Of a stretch of 64,000 bases of DNA, positions 30,777-43,349 are shown in pieces (the stretch's first letter is position 1; each line of letters opens with the position of its first letter). The notes under the pieces are model-generated. The model did no database searches, was not told where the DNA came from, and was given only the letters and a program-made list of their open reading frames with translations. Both the position numbers and the translations under genes were made by a program. Source of the DNA: Boesenbergia rotunda (Eukaryota; Streptophyta; Magnoliopsida; Zingiberales; Zingiberaceae); NCBI GenBank assembly GCA_024364735.1, contig JAGFNQ010008751.1:124001-188000 (forward strand). Reading direction: 5' to 3'.

Positions 30777-33386
30777 TGATAGATACCATTTTATTGATCA
30801 TTTAAGTTGTTAAAATCCATGTTTGACCTATGTTTTTATTGCTTAATTGTGAAATTGCCCTAGGTTTTAGGATTTCTTCTTATTTTGGACTTAATTGCAA
30901 ATTTACATATTTTTGGATTATTTGGCCACTAATTTTCTGATATATTTTTGTAGGCATGAAAGGATCCTGGACCTAGAGCATATTGGGTCAAACTTGAGTC
31001 GGAAGTTAACCGGATCGAATTGTCAAGCTTACGATTAATCCGAGCCGTCCGATTTAAGAGCGGCTAGATCTGAGCCATCCGGGATGATCTGAAGCAATCC
31101 GAGCTAGGGTTAGGGTTGATCAAGCTCTATGATCAAGATCTGAAGGTTTCATTCCAATTAGAGCTCAATCAACCGTTGGATCAAGCAAGGAGGGCTCTAG
31201 ATCGTCCATTCACAGATTAAGTTGATCTGGACCATCCGTTGGACATCTGGAGGATCCGAGCTACCACGAGGCAGATCCTAACCCCAGATCATCATCATCA
31301 AAGTTTGGCTCAAATCAGAGCAAGATCAGCCGTTGGATTTTCTCAATTAAATCTGAGCCGTCCATTGGTTCCTATTTAATCAGAAATGCTGCCCAGTTCT
31401 TCCTTGTCGCGTCTCCGCCGCTACAGTAGGTTGCTTCGTTTCTTCTTCGTTTTCCAGTTGATTTCTTCAATTCAAGAGGCGCGGCCACTCGATCCTTCAT
31501 TAGAACAAGTGTTAGGTCAGTGGGGAGAGCTCACTGAGATGTTTCCAGCTTGAATCTCGCCCAAGACAGAGCTTTTGTGAGGTCTCCGGAGTTCTGTCAA
31601 TCGATTTCATCAATCTCAGTTGTGCACCATCTTCATTGCATCCGAGCTAGCTGGAGGGGTTCCCTGGAAGGCTCGGAGCGTTCCCAAATCATCGTCGCAA
31701 TCCACCACAGTGAGGTTGAAGAAATCGATTGCTATTTTCAGTTTGAGCATGGTTCAAATGGATTTGATCGCAGAGACAAATTTTCCACTGATTTGCTGAG
31801 TTTGCGGGTTCGAGGCTCACCCTTGCGTGACGAACAAGGAGCATTTGAGCTAAGGGAGTGATTGAGTTTAGTTTGCTTAGTAATTTTTATTGTAGTAGCT
31901 GTAATCTCATTTTCTGCCTCGTTTCTCACTGTTTCTAAATTTCAGATTGGTTAAGTTTGGTTTCTGAATTGTTTTGCTCTAATTAGTGTTCAAATTCAGC
32001 TTCGTAATTAGTTAGATGGCTTGTTAATGTCTAGTTACCTTTAATCTCAGTTTGCTTCATGTTCCCTGCTTGCGTATCAGTCCCGTTTCAGCCTTGTTTC
32101 CTGCGTATCAAATTTAATCAGTAGTTTCAGTTTCAGTTTTCTGCATTTGTTCAGTGGTAATTAGGTCTCAGTAATTAGTTAGGCAGTTTGTAGTGAGCTA
32201 AGTTTCATTTCAGCTTCCCATTTCTGCCCTATGTATCAGTCCTGTTTGTGTGCCAACTGAATTTCTGCACTTCCATTTTATTTCTGCATTCTCCCCATTT
32301 ATTTCTATGTTTTCGATTCCAGCACATGAAGAGGTTATTGTTTGGTCAACCATTGCATTAGATCTCCACTTGATTAATTTGTTTATGCAATTGGTTGTAG
32401 CGTATCAATTCTTGTATCAACTTCAATGCCGTAATCTGAATTTCAATTCTGCATCTTTTTATTTCTGCACATCAATTCGTTTTGTATCAATTACAGCTTA
32501 GCAATTCTGAATTGTAGATCAGTGCATAAATTTTTGGCCCACTTGTTTGTTGGATTTGCATTCAAATTGTCGTTGCCATTCTGAAATTGAATCTGAATTT
32601 CCAGTCCACAGTGCAAGCACTTAGCATAGTTTCATGTTGGCACGTTGGTTTCTCAATTTCTGCATATGAGTCTTCAATTTCTGCATATGAGCCCCAAGCT
32701 ACGTTAGCACCAGTTTTGCATAGCAGCCCTTGTATCTTGTTCCGGAATTTTGTGTCAACTGATTGCTGAAATTCCAATTCTACAGCTAAGTCTCCATTTC
32801 TGCAATTCAATTTCGATTCTGCAATCCAAGTCATCGTTGCAATATTTTAGCTGAAGTTGTTGAAGTTTGTATCAAGGAAGCCTTGAATTTGAAGTCCATT
32901 AAATTTGAAATCTGTTGCTTGTTTGATTTCGCATCCAAGTGAAGTTTAAAACTGTCATTTCTGCATATCAATTGGATTTATTCCTGCACATTTTGTCTCT
33001 GCATTGGAGTTATTTCTTCTCATTCATTTGCTCCACATTAATTGTTTCACATCAGTTGTTTGATTTGTTTTGAAACCCTGCTTGTTTCCCAAAATTGTTT
33101 AGTTGCACCAGTTGATTCAAATTTTCCATTGGGTTTCTATTCCTGTCATTGAGTTTTCATGCTTGCAACCCCAAAACCCAATTTTATTTGAAACTCGAAA
33201 TTCACAAACGACACATAAATACAAGCGCGAATCACACAACATCAACTAGTCCCGAGGAAAAATATGACCTGTGGCCCCTTTACTACGTTTTCATATTTTT
33301 GATTGCTAAAAGGGTTTCCAGCATTTCATTTATACAAATTCTAAATTTGAGGCCCACATTCGTGACACATAGTTTGGGTTCGATCA
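30777..33386 (+). repeat. LTR 1 of composite J
   Basis: 2610 bp, TGATAGATACC to GGTTCGATCA. Short dispersed motifs such as GAGCCGTCC and CCGTTGGAT recur upstream of TATTTAA (31373-31379), the likely promoter. The rest is rich in TTTCTGCAT. A 103-codon ORF at 31550-31861 recurs in every LTR and is not taken as a gene. Confidence 0.93.
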
Positions 33387-33392
33387 AATTTT

Positions 33393-33410
33393 TGGCGCCG
33401 TTGCCGGGGA
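33393..33410 (+). promoter_or_regulatory. Primer binding site, J unit 1
   Basis: TGGCGCCGTTGCCGGGGA, six bases after the LTR end, the tRNA-Asp-type site of Tat/Athila elements. Confidence 0.9.
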
Positions 33411-33551
33411 AGCAACTAATTGATTTGTTTGATTTTTGCTTATATGCTTTTGGACATATCATTGGGTTCTATTTTATTTTACTTTATCTTTCGTATACGG
33501 TTGCTGCCATTTTTTTTCTTGTTAGTTGTGTGACAGGGCTGTAAGATCAAA

Positions 33552-35860
33552 ATGTTTTCACCAGAGGAATATACAGAGCTCAAAGATGCACTGGTGGGGT
33601 TAAAAAATGTGGTTAAGCACTTGAAATCCCAACAGAGACCTAACAGGGACGCATCTACTTACCAGCAGCCATGTCAACAATTTCAGCAGCAAAACCAATC
33701 TTTTCAGCAATCCCATTCGAATTTTCAACAACCAAATCAGTTTTTTCAGCCTAATTGTTAGCCAAGTCAGCCCTTCCAATTTCAGCAGCCAAGTCAACCA
33801 AATTTCCAACAATTTCAGCAAGAGCAACCTCAATTTCAGAGTTTCGATCAACCAATTCAGCAATTTCAGCCACATTTACAGCAATTCCAGCAACACCAAC
33901 AATTCCAACAGGATTTTCAGCCAATTCAACCAATTTTCCAGCAAACTCAGATTGGGCAGCCATTAATTCAGCAATTTCAGCCCAACTTTCAGCAACCTTA
34001 TCAACAAGATCAATCACCTTTTTAAGGAATTCAGCAAGGGTGTTTAAATAATCAGAATTTTCAACAACCACCCTTCTATCAAGTTCAGCCAAACCCAAAT
34101 TTTCAGCCTTGTAACCAGAATTTTCAGCCCACCCAATTTGAGTTTTCACCACCACAATTTCAACCTCAGATCCAAGAATTCCAGAATCATAATTTTCAGT
34201 CATCTCCACCAAGTGGTGAAACAACTTTTCAGCAGTTTAATCAGCCTGTTCAACCATTTTATCAACCCCCACAGTCTCAATTTCAACAAATGTTTCAACA
34301 AGAGGTTCAAAACCTCAGAAGGCAAATGGAACAAGTGGCTAGTGATTTGAATCAGATAAAAGCCCAAAGATCAGAACAATTAGCTTCTCAAGCTGCTTTT
34401 AATTATGAGAGCCCCGGAGTTGATTTTTTATCAGTTCAAGGTGACCCTAGGGCATGGCCAAGTCCTTCTTCAAGTGATCTTAGAATTTTGGAGGAAGAAG
34501 AAGAAGAAATCATCAAATATAGGGCACCTACAACATGCATCCCTCCGGAGATTCCTATTCAAAATCCATTGCCAAATTTTTCAGCTCCACAGGACCATTC
34601 TCATCTTTTATTTTGTGATGATAGTGTTATTGATGGTCCTAATTTTTCTGATATTGTTGTTACAGATATTACAAGAGAAGCATGCATAGGAGATGATTCC
34701 ACAGGTGTAGGGGACTGCACTAAGCCCCAGGGACCACCACAATTTACTGGTACATTAGAGGATTCAGAAGATGAACCAAAAAGTGTAGGGACTTGCATGG
34801 TGGAAGCAAGCACCCAAGGATCACCTATTTTAGTTGAATGTCCACCAGAGCTTGAGGCTGAAGAGGAGCATGTACTTGATCAGGAGGAGGCCATGGATGC
34901 ATCTACTCTTATAGAACTTTCAGGTATTCTCCAGCACGCTCAGGTAAGTATTTCTCCTCTTTGTTCAGAAAAATGCAGCAAGGTACCTAGTGCTGACTTT
35001 ATTGATTCTGATGAATTTATTGATATACCTTGTGTAGAAACTGCTTGTGAAAATCCAATAGAGGTACCAAAAATTGATTTCATTGGTCGTACTGCATTAC
35101 TTGATACATCTCTTGTAAATATGCATTGTGAAATAATTTTAGAGGCACCAATAATTGATGTTGTTTGTTATGATGAATTACTTGATACATCTTTTGTGGA
35201 TATGGATAGTGAAAGATTTTTAGAAGTGCCTGAATTTGATGTTATTTATTTTGATGAATCTCTTACAATATCTTATGCTGAGATTGAATGTGAAAACTTA
35301 TGGAGATATCTGATATTGATTTTATTGGCTGTGACACATTGCTTGATACATTTTTGATAGAAAATAATTGTGAAAATACTATTGAGGTACCAAAAGTTGA
35401 TTTCATGGGGTGTGATAAGTTTCTTGATATACCTTTGGAGGATATTACTTATGAAAAATTCATTGAGATACCAGAATTTGATTTAATTGGATATGATGCA
35501 GTTTTGGATTCATTTCATGTAGAGACTGAATTTATATCATTTCTTTCTGACCCTGAATGCTTGAGAGAGGTATTACATTATTTTGCAGGGTCCAGAAGAC
35601 TTCAGGAGTGGGTGCTCCAACTGAACAGACTTCAACCTCCTGGAAGGACTTCTGAAAGGCATCAAGAAGGAGGAGAAGATCTTACTTTAATCCATAGCCC
35701 TCCATTCCTTCAATGGCTATTGAACCTGAATCGCCTTAGGCCACCAGAGCAAATTTTTGTAAAGTTCAAGTGTGGGGGAGTCCTACTTCTTCCAGCCACA
35801 CAGACTCCTCCACTGCCCCGATGGAGGCTACTTCTGGATAGACTCCGCCCACCAGAATAA
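33552..35860 (+). pseudogene. Gln/Phe-rich and acidic-repeat ORF of J, copy 1
   Basis: Starts MFSPEEYTELKDALVGLKNV. One frame to 35357 has TAG at 33759-33761 and TAA at 34023-34025, both Gln codons in copy 2. It then continues in another frame (35300-35860). Order: helical N-terminus; about 210 residues of FQQ/NFQ-rich low complexity; a coiled-coil-like QNLRRQMEQVASDLNQIKAQ; a Pro/Ser linker and acidic run; then repeats of about 28 residues with (E)VP-DFIG-D-LLD and CEN-EVP motifs; and a Leu/Arg/Pro end with NRLRPPE. The coiled-coil part recalls the tail of Athila Gag; nothing else is recognised. Function unknown. Confidence 0.7.
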
Positions 35861-38343
35861 AGGGGAGTTTGTTTTTTCTTGTATTTTCTTTTATTGCATG
35901 TTTCATTTTTTATGCTTTCTAGAAGTAAAATTTTCTTTTAAATTGAGTCCTTGTCAATAAATGCATGTTAGTTCTCTTAGAAGTTTGTTTCTTACATGAG
36001 TGGAAATAAAAGTATCCCTCTAGATTATCTCCATAGCATGTTAGAGTCTTTTGAAAATAAATTAAATTTGGTTGTTAAAACTTAGGGTTTAAGCTTATGG
36101 ATGAAATCTTGGATGCTTGAGTGCTACTTTGCTTTAGATTCTTAATTGATGAATTGAGATGAATCATTTGCACCTAGTGAGAATTAGCCTTATTTTTTTG
36201 TGGCACACATATGTTATTGTACTCTAGAACTTGCTTAGGTTTTTTCAAAATCATATTTCAATGATTGGATCACATCTATAGAGGCTAATCCCTTTGTTTA
36301 CCTTTCCATTTCAATTTTGGCAAAAATCATGTTCAATTCCTTTTTCTTTACTTATTTCCTACTCTTAACCCCACTTTTCTATGGGCTTGTTTGTTTGGAA
36401 TGTTTCTAATGCTATTTTGCCCGAGACGGACAAAGATTTAAGTGTGAGGGAGTGACTAAAGTTTTGGGAATTATTTTGGAGCAAGGATGTATTTCATGTC
36501 AAAAAGAAATTTTTTTGCCAAGTTGAAGCCAAAAGGTGCCAAGTGAGTTGAATTTGAATTCTAAAAATGAACAAGAGGATGGAAGCAATTGGAGATCTAG
36601 ATTCCTTAACATATTTTGAAGATCCAAGTGGCATGGTGTGACAATGAAAATTTTTTTCTGCAATGAGAAACAATGGCACGAAAATGCAAAAAGAAAGAAA
36701 TTCTTGTGCCAAGGTGAAGAAAAAAAAATCTGCTAACTTGGATAGGAAATTGACTTGGATAAAAACTGAAAAGTTGGAATTTTGGGAAGCTAAGATCAGC
36801 AACATCTTGTAGAGACTGAGTTGAAGCTGGTGGAGAGCAGAGAAATTGAGATAGTGAGCTGGAATTGCAGCAGAAAAAAAAACAGAATGGTTTTGCAGTT
36901 TGGTATCCACTTCAAGCTGAATGCATGCTCCCTAATTCAGAAATGCGTAGCTGAATTTGCAGAATGGTCTTGCACTGAATTCAACCTCGTGGGGAGCAAC
37001 TTTCCAGTGAAGGCAAGTGGAGGAAATCAGAACAAAAAGAAAAAAAAACTGCTGAGCTGAGTTGAGCAAAACCAAGGCTGAAATTTAATTTTGTTGAGCA
37101 GAATTTGTGATGTGGAATACTTTAAGTGCTTAATTACTCATTATGCTAACTGATGTGAAGAAATCAGAGATTTGAATTGAATCTGCCGTGAGCTGGAATT
37201 AGAAACAGAAAAAAAAAACAAATTGAAGATTGGTGCCAACTTGAAGTGAGTGTATCAAAAGGGAGTTACAAGGGTTAGAGAAGGTAATATTTGGAACATC
37301 AAATTTTTGTCCCTAATTGTTATTGGATGTTTCAAGTTTTACTGATATGAACTCTGATACTAGCTGGTCCGAAATGTTCCAAATGAAGTTTGACTCCCTC
37401 AATAGGTTTGAGAGCAGAAAAAAAAACAGTTTGGGTAAAATCTGTGAGTTTCTCTACTTGGCTCTATTTGAGGTCTCTAGTTCAGAACAGAAGTTTCAAA
37501 GCTGAATTGCAATGGAAGCCTGACCAAAAAGAAGAAGGGCTGAGGTAGAAGAAATGGTTGCAAACATAAACAGGAAATCAGAAAAAAAAAGAGAAACAAG
37601 AACAAGGATGACACGCAATTGAAGTTGACACTATAAAATCATTGAATGTTTTCTCATCCGGATTTAAGCTTCATTTCATTTCATTTCTGACCTTGCTAGA
37701 AGATAAAAGAAGAAGAGAAAAATCAGAAAAGAGAAGAAAGAAACAAAGTTGGCACGCAAGGTGGAAGTTGGCACATTGAGATCAATAGGGTTTTATTCAT
37801 CCAATTCAAAGTCATTGTTCAAGATTAACTCCACCACATTTGTGATATCACTAGAGGACTGTAAAGATGGGGCAAAGCACATTGGAAACATTTTTGAGCA
37901 ACCAAGTCCTCCACTCCATCAATTTTTCCATTTCCTTGATTTTTACTCCATTTCTTATCATTTTCCATGCTTTTATTTGTTTTTGTAGATATTGATCCTA
38001 ATCATGAATGATGGTGGAGAGTAGATAATAAGCAAGCCTATGGTAGTGCAAGAAGCATGTGTGTTTGAGTGAGCTCCACTTCCATCATCAACTTAGAACT
38101 TAAGGAGAGAGCCACCAAAACTTCTCTTGAAAGGCTTAGTGATTTAAATTCATCTCAATGACTCATGATGGATGAAGAGGCTAAGTTGTTGATTTAAGGA
38201 CAAGATACTAATCCATAGAGCTTAGATTTATGAGAATTGACAACCTTAGGTAATTTCTTTTCATTTGTTTCTAATTATGCTTAAGAAAGCCTAAGGGATA
38301 CTTAGTAGTTTCGCGAGACGCTCAAGGTTAAGTGTGGGGGAGT
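35861..38343 (+). mobile_element. 3' non-coding region of J, unit 1
   Basis: No domain-bearing frame; several A-runs of 8-10. The 14-mer AAGTGTGGGGGAGT or a variant occurs at 35768-35781 (in the ORF end), 36440-36454 (variant) and 38330-38343, the last directly before the LTR as polypurine tract. Confidence 0.75.
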
Positions 38344-40974
38344 TGATAGATACCATTTTATTGATCATTTGAGTTGTTAAAATCCATGTTTGACCTATGT
38401 TTTTATTGCTTAATTGTGAAATTGCCCTAGGTTTTAGGATTTCCTCTTATTTTGGACTTAATTGCAAATTTACACATTTTTGGATTATTTGGCCACTAAT
38501 TTTCTGATATATTTTTGTAGGCATGAAAGGATCCTGGACCTAGAGCATATTGGGTCAAACTTGAGTCGGAAGTGAACCGGATCGAATTGTCAAGCTTACA
38601 ATTAATCCGAACCGTCCGATTCAAGAGCGGCTAGATCTGAGCCATCCGGGACGATCTGAAGCAATCCGAGCTAGGGTTAGGGTTGATCAAGCTCTATGAT
38701 CAAGATCTGAAGGTTTCATTCCAATTAGAGCTCAATCAACCGTTGGATCAAGCAAGGAGGGCTCTAGATCGTCCATTCATAGATTAAGTTGATCTGGACC
38801 ATCCGTTGCACATCTGGAGGATCCGAGCTACCACGAGGCAGATCCTGACCCCAGATCATCATCATCAAAGTTTGGCTCAAATCAGAGCAAGATCAACCGT
38901 TGGATTTTCTCAATTAAATCTGAGCCGTCCATTGGTTCCTATTTAATCAGAAACGCTGCCCAGTTCTTCCTTGTCGCGTCTCCGCCGCTACAGTAGGTTG
39001 CTTCGTTTCTTCTTCGTTTTCCAGCTGATTTCTTCAATTCAAGAGGTGCGGCCACTCGATCCTTCATTAGAACAAGTCTTAGGTCAGTGGGGAGAGCTCA
39101 CTGAGATGTTTCCAGCTTGAATCTCGCCCAAGACAGAGCTTTTGTGAGGTCTCCGGAGTTCTGTCAATCGATTTCATCAATCTCAGTTGTGCACCATCTT
39201 CATTGCATCCGAGCTAGCTGGAGGGGTTCCCTGGAAGGCTCGGAGCGTTCCCAAATCATCGTCGCAATCCACCACAGTGAGGTTGAAGAAATCGATTGCT
39301 ATTTTCAGTTTGAGCATGGTTCGAATGGATTTGATCGCAGAGACAGATTTTCCACTGATTTGCTGAGTTTGCGGGTTCGAGGCTCACCCTTGCGTGACGA
39401 ACAAGGAGCATTTGAGCTAAGGGAGTGATTGAGTTTAGTTTGCTTAGTAATTTTTATTGTAGTAGCTGTAATCTCATTTTCTGCCTCGTTTCTCACTGTT
39501 TCTAAATTTCAGATTGGTTAAGTTTGGTTTCTGAATTGTTTTGCTCTAATTAGTGTTCAAATTCAGCTTCGTAATTAGTTAGATGGCTTGTTAATGTCTA
39601 GTTACCTTTAATCTCAGTTTGCTTCATGTTCCCTGCTTGCGTATCAGTCCCGTTTCAGCCTTGTTTCCTGCGTATCAAATTTAATCAGTAGTTTCAGTTT
39701 CAGTTTTCTGCATTTGTTCAGTGGTAATTAGGTCTCAGTAATTAGTTAGGCAGTTTGTAGTGAGCTAAGTTTCATTTCAGCTTCCCATTTCTGCCCTATG
39801 TATCAGTCCTGTTTGTGTGCCAACTGAATTTCTGCACTTCCATTTTATTTCTGCATTCTCCCCATTTATTTCTATGTTTTCGATTCCAGCACATGAAGAG
39901 GTTATTGTTTGGTCAACCATTGCATTAGATCTCCACTTGATTAATTTGTTTATGCAATTGGTTGTAGCGTATCAATTCTTGTATCAACTTCAATGCCGTA
40001 ATCTGAATTTCAATTCTGCATCTTTTTATTTCTGCACATCAATTCGTTTTGTATCAATTACAACTTAGCAATTCTGAATTGTAGATCAGTGCATAAATTT
40101 TTGGCCCACTTGTTTGTTGGATTTGCATTCAAATTGTCGTTGCCATTCTGAAATTGAATCTGAATTTCCAGTCCACAGTGCAAGCACTTAGCATAGTTTC
40201 ATGTTGGCACGTTGGTTTCTCAATTTCTGCATATGAGTCTTCAATTTCTGCATATGAGTCTTCAATTTCTGCATATGAGCCCCAAGCTACGTTAGCACCA
40301 GTTTTGCATAGCAGCCCTTGTATCTTGTTCCGGAATTTTGTGTCAACTGATTGCTGAAATTCCAATTCTGCAGCTAAGTCTCCATTTCTGCCATTCAATT
40401 TCGATTCTGCAATCCAAGTCATCGTTGCAATATTTTAGCTGAAGTTGTTGAAGTTTGTATCAAGGAAGCCTTGAATTTGAAGTCCATTAAATTTGAAATC
40501 TGTTGCTTGTTTGATTTCGCATCCAAGTGAAGTTTAAAACTGTCATTTCTGCATATCAATTGGATTTATTCCTGCACATTTTGTCTCTGCATTGGAGTTA
40601 TTTCTTCTCATTCATTTGCTCCACATTAATTGTTTCACATCAGTTGTTTGATTTGTTTTGAAACCCTGCTTGTTTCCCAAAATTGTTTAGTTGCACCAGT
40701 TGATTCAAATTTTCCATTGGGTTTCTATTCCTGTCATTGAGTTTTCATGCTTGCAACCCCAAAACCCAATTTTATTTGAAACCCGAAATTCACAAACGAC
40801 ACATAAATACAAGCGCGAATCACACAACATCAACTAGTCCCGAGGAAAAATATGACCTGTGGCCCCTTTACTACGTTTTCATATTTTTGATTGCTAAAAG
40901 GGTTTCCAGCATTTCATTTATACAAATTCTAAATTTGAGGCCCACATTCGTGACACATAGTTTGGGTTCGATCA
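38344..40974 (+). repeat. LTR 2 (shared, middle) of composite J
   Basis: 2631 bp. It is 21 bp longer than LTRs 1 and 3 because TCAATTTCTGCATATGAGTC occurs once more (about 40219-40281). TATTTAA at 38940-38946. It serves as 3' LTR of unit 1 and 5' LTR of unit 2. Confidence 0.93.
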
Positions 40975-40980
40975 AATTTT

Positions 40981-40998
40981 TGGCGCCGTTGCCGGGGA
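40981..40998 (+). promoter_or_regulatory. Primer binding site, J unit 2
   Basis: Identical TGGCGCCGTTGCCGGGGA after LTR 2. Confidence 0.9.
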
Positions 40999-41139
40999 AG
41001 CAACTAGTTGATTTGTTTGATTTTTGCTTATATGCTTTTGGACATATCATTGGGTTCTATTTTATTTTACTTTATCTTTCGTATACGGTTGCTGCCATTT
41101 TTTTTCTTGTTTGTTGTGTGACAGGGCTGTAAGATCAAA

Positions 41140-43349
41140 ATGTTTTCACCAGAGGAATATACAGAGCTCAAAGATGCACTGGTGGGGTTAAAAAATGTGG
41201 TTAAGCACTTGAAATCCCAACAGAGACCTAACAGGGACGCATCTACTTACCAGCAGTCATGTCAACAATTTCAGCAGCAAAACCAATCTTTTCAGCAATC
41301 CCATTCGAATTTTCAACAACCAAATCAGTTTTTTCAGCCTAATTGTCAGCCAAGTCAGCCCTTCCAATTTCAGCAGCCAAGTCAACCAAATTTCCAACAA
41401 TTTCAGCAAGAGCAACCTCAATTTCAGAGTTTCGATCAACCAATTCCGCAATTTCAGCCACATTTACAGCAATTCCAGCAACACCAACAATTCCAGCAGG
41501 ATTTTCATCCAATTCAACCAATTTTCCAGCAAACTCAGATTGGGCAGCCATTAATTCAGCAATTTCAGCCCAACTTTCAGCAACCTTATCAACAAGATCA
41601 ATCACCTTTTCAAGGAATTCAGCAAGGGTGTTTAAATAATCAGAATTTTCAACAACCACCCTTCTATCAAGTTCAGCCAAACCTAAATTTTCAGCCTTGT
41701 AACCAGAATTTTCAGCCCACCCAATTTGAGTTTTCACCACCACAATTTCAACCTCAGATCCAAGAATTCCAGAATCATAATTTTCAACCATCTCCACCAA
41801 GTGGTGAAACAACTTTTCAGCAGTTTAATCAGCCTGTTCAACCATTTTATCAACCCCCACAGTCTCAATTTCAACAAATGTTTCAACAAGAGGTTCAAAA
41901 CCTCAGAAGGCAAATGGAACAAGTGGCTAGTGATTTGAATCAGATAAAAGCCCAAAGATCAGAACAATTAGCTTCTCAAGCTGCTTTTAATTATGAGAGC
42001 CCCGGAGTTAGTTTTTTATCAGTTCAAGGTGACCCTAGGGCATGACCAAGTCCTTCTTCAAGTGATCTTAGAATTTTGGAGGAAGAAGAAGAAGAAATCA
42101 TCAAATATAGGGCACCTACAGCATGCATCCCTCCGGAGATTCCTATTCAAAATCCATTGCCAAATTTTTCAGCTCCACAGGACCATTCTCATCTTTTATT
42201 TTGTGATGATAGTGTTATTGATGGTCCTAATTTTTTTGATATTGTTGTTACAGATATTACAGGAGAAGCATGCATAGGAGATGATTCCACAGGTGTAGGG
42301 GACTGCACTAAGCCCCAGGGACCACCACAATTTACTGGTACATTAGAGGATTCAGAAGATGAACCAAAAAGTGTAGGGACTTGCATGGTGGAAGCAAGCA
42401 CCCAAGGATCACCTATTTTAGTTGAATGTCCACCAGAGCTTGAGGCTGAAGAGGAGCATGTACTTGATCAGGAGGAGGCCATGGATGCATCTACTCTTAT
42501 AGAACTTTCAGGTATTCTCCAGCACGCTCAGGTAAGTATTTCTCCTCTTTGTTCAGAAAAATGCAGCGAGGTACCTAGTGCTGACTTTATTGATTCTGAT
42601 GAATTTATTGATATACCTTGTGTAGAAACTGCTTGTGAAAATCCAATAGAGGTACCAAAAATTGATTTCATTGGTCGTACGGCATTACTTGATACATCTC
42701 TTGTAAATATGCATTGTGAAATAATTTTAGAGGCACCAATAATTGATGTTGTTTGTTATGATGAATTACTTGATACATCTTTTGTGGATATGGATAGTGA
42801 AAGATTTTTAGAAGTGCCTGAATTTGATGTTATTTATTTTGATGAATCTCTTGCAATATCTTATGCTGAGATTGAATGTGAAAACTTATGGAGATATCTG
42901 ATATTGATTTTATTGGCTGTGACACATTGCTTGATACATTTTTGATAGAAAATAATTGTGAAAATACTATTGAGGTACCAAAAGTTGATTTCATGGGGTG
43001 TGATAAGTTTCTTGATATACCTTTGGAGGATATTACTTATGAAAAATTCATTGAGATACCAGAATTTGATTTAATTGGATATGATGCAGTTTTGGATTCA
43101 TTTCATGCAGAGACTAAATTTATATCATTTCTTTTTGACCCTGAACGCTTGAGAGAGGTATTATATTATTTTGCAGGGTCCAGAAGACTTCAGGAGTGGG
43201 TGCTCCAACTGAACAGACTTCAACCTCCTGGAAGGACTTCTGAAAGGCATCAAGAAGGAGGAGAAGATCTTACTTTAATCCATAGCCCTCCATTCCTTCA
43301 ATGGCTATTGAACCTGAATCGCCTTAGGCCACCAGAGCAATTTTTGTAA
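41140..43349 (+). pseudogene. Gln/Phe-rich and acidic-repeat ORF of J, copy 2
   Basis: The better preserved copy. The frame opens at 41140 and runs 301 codons through the whole Gln/Phe-rich half to TGA at 42043-42045, where copy 1 has a Trp codon. The same frame then stays open to 42945 with the acidic repeat region. The remainder (42888-43349) is in another frame, as in copy 1, so that frameshift is older than the duplication. A one-base indel makes the end earlier than in copy 1 (stop just after NRLRPPE). Confidence 0.72.

Noticed and set aside
31550..31861. 103-codon ORF repeated at 39117-39428 and 46708-47019
   Set aside because: Identical because it lies in the three LTRs of J; no domain and no known LTR-coded protein. 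Conservation reflects recent duplication.
33393..33410. tRNA gene fragments at primer sites
   Set aside because: Only the 12-18 bases complementary to a tRNA 3' end are present, as expected for retroelement primer sites; no cloverleaf.
33600..34224. Minus-strand Leu/Glu-rich ORFs opposite the J frame
   Set aside because: Shadow of the CAA/TTT-rich plus frame; the complement of Gln-rich codons gives long Leu or Glu/Val frames.
34944..34968. Perfect splice donor CAG-GTAAGT with an acceptor TTTGTTCAG in the J ORF (also about 42532)
   Set aside because: Only about 25 bp apart, too short for a plant intron, and the frame reads through.
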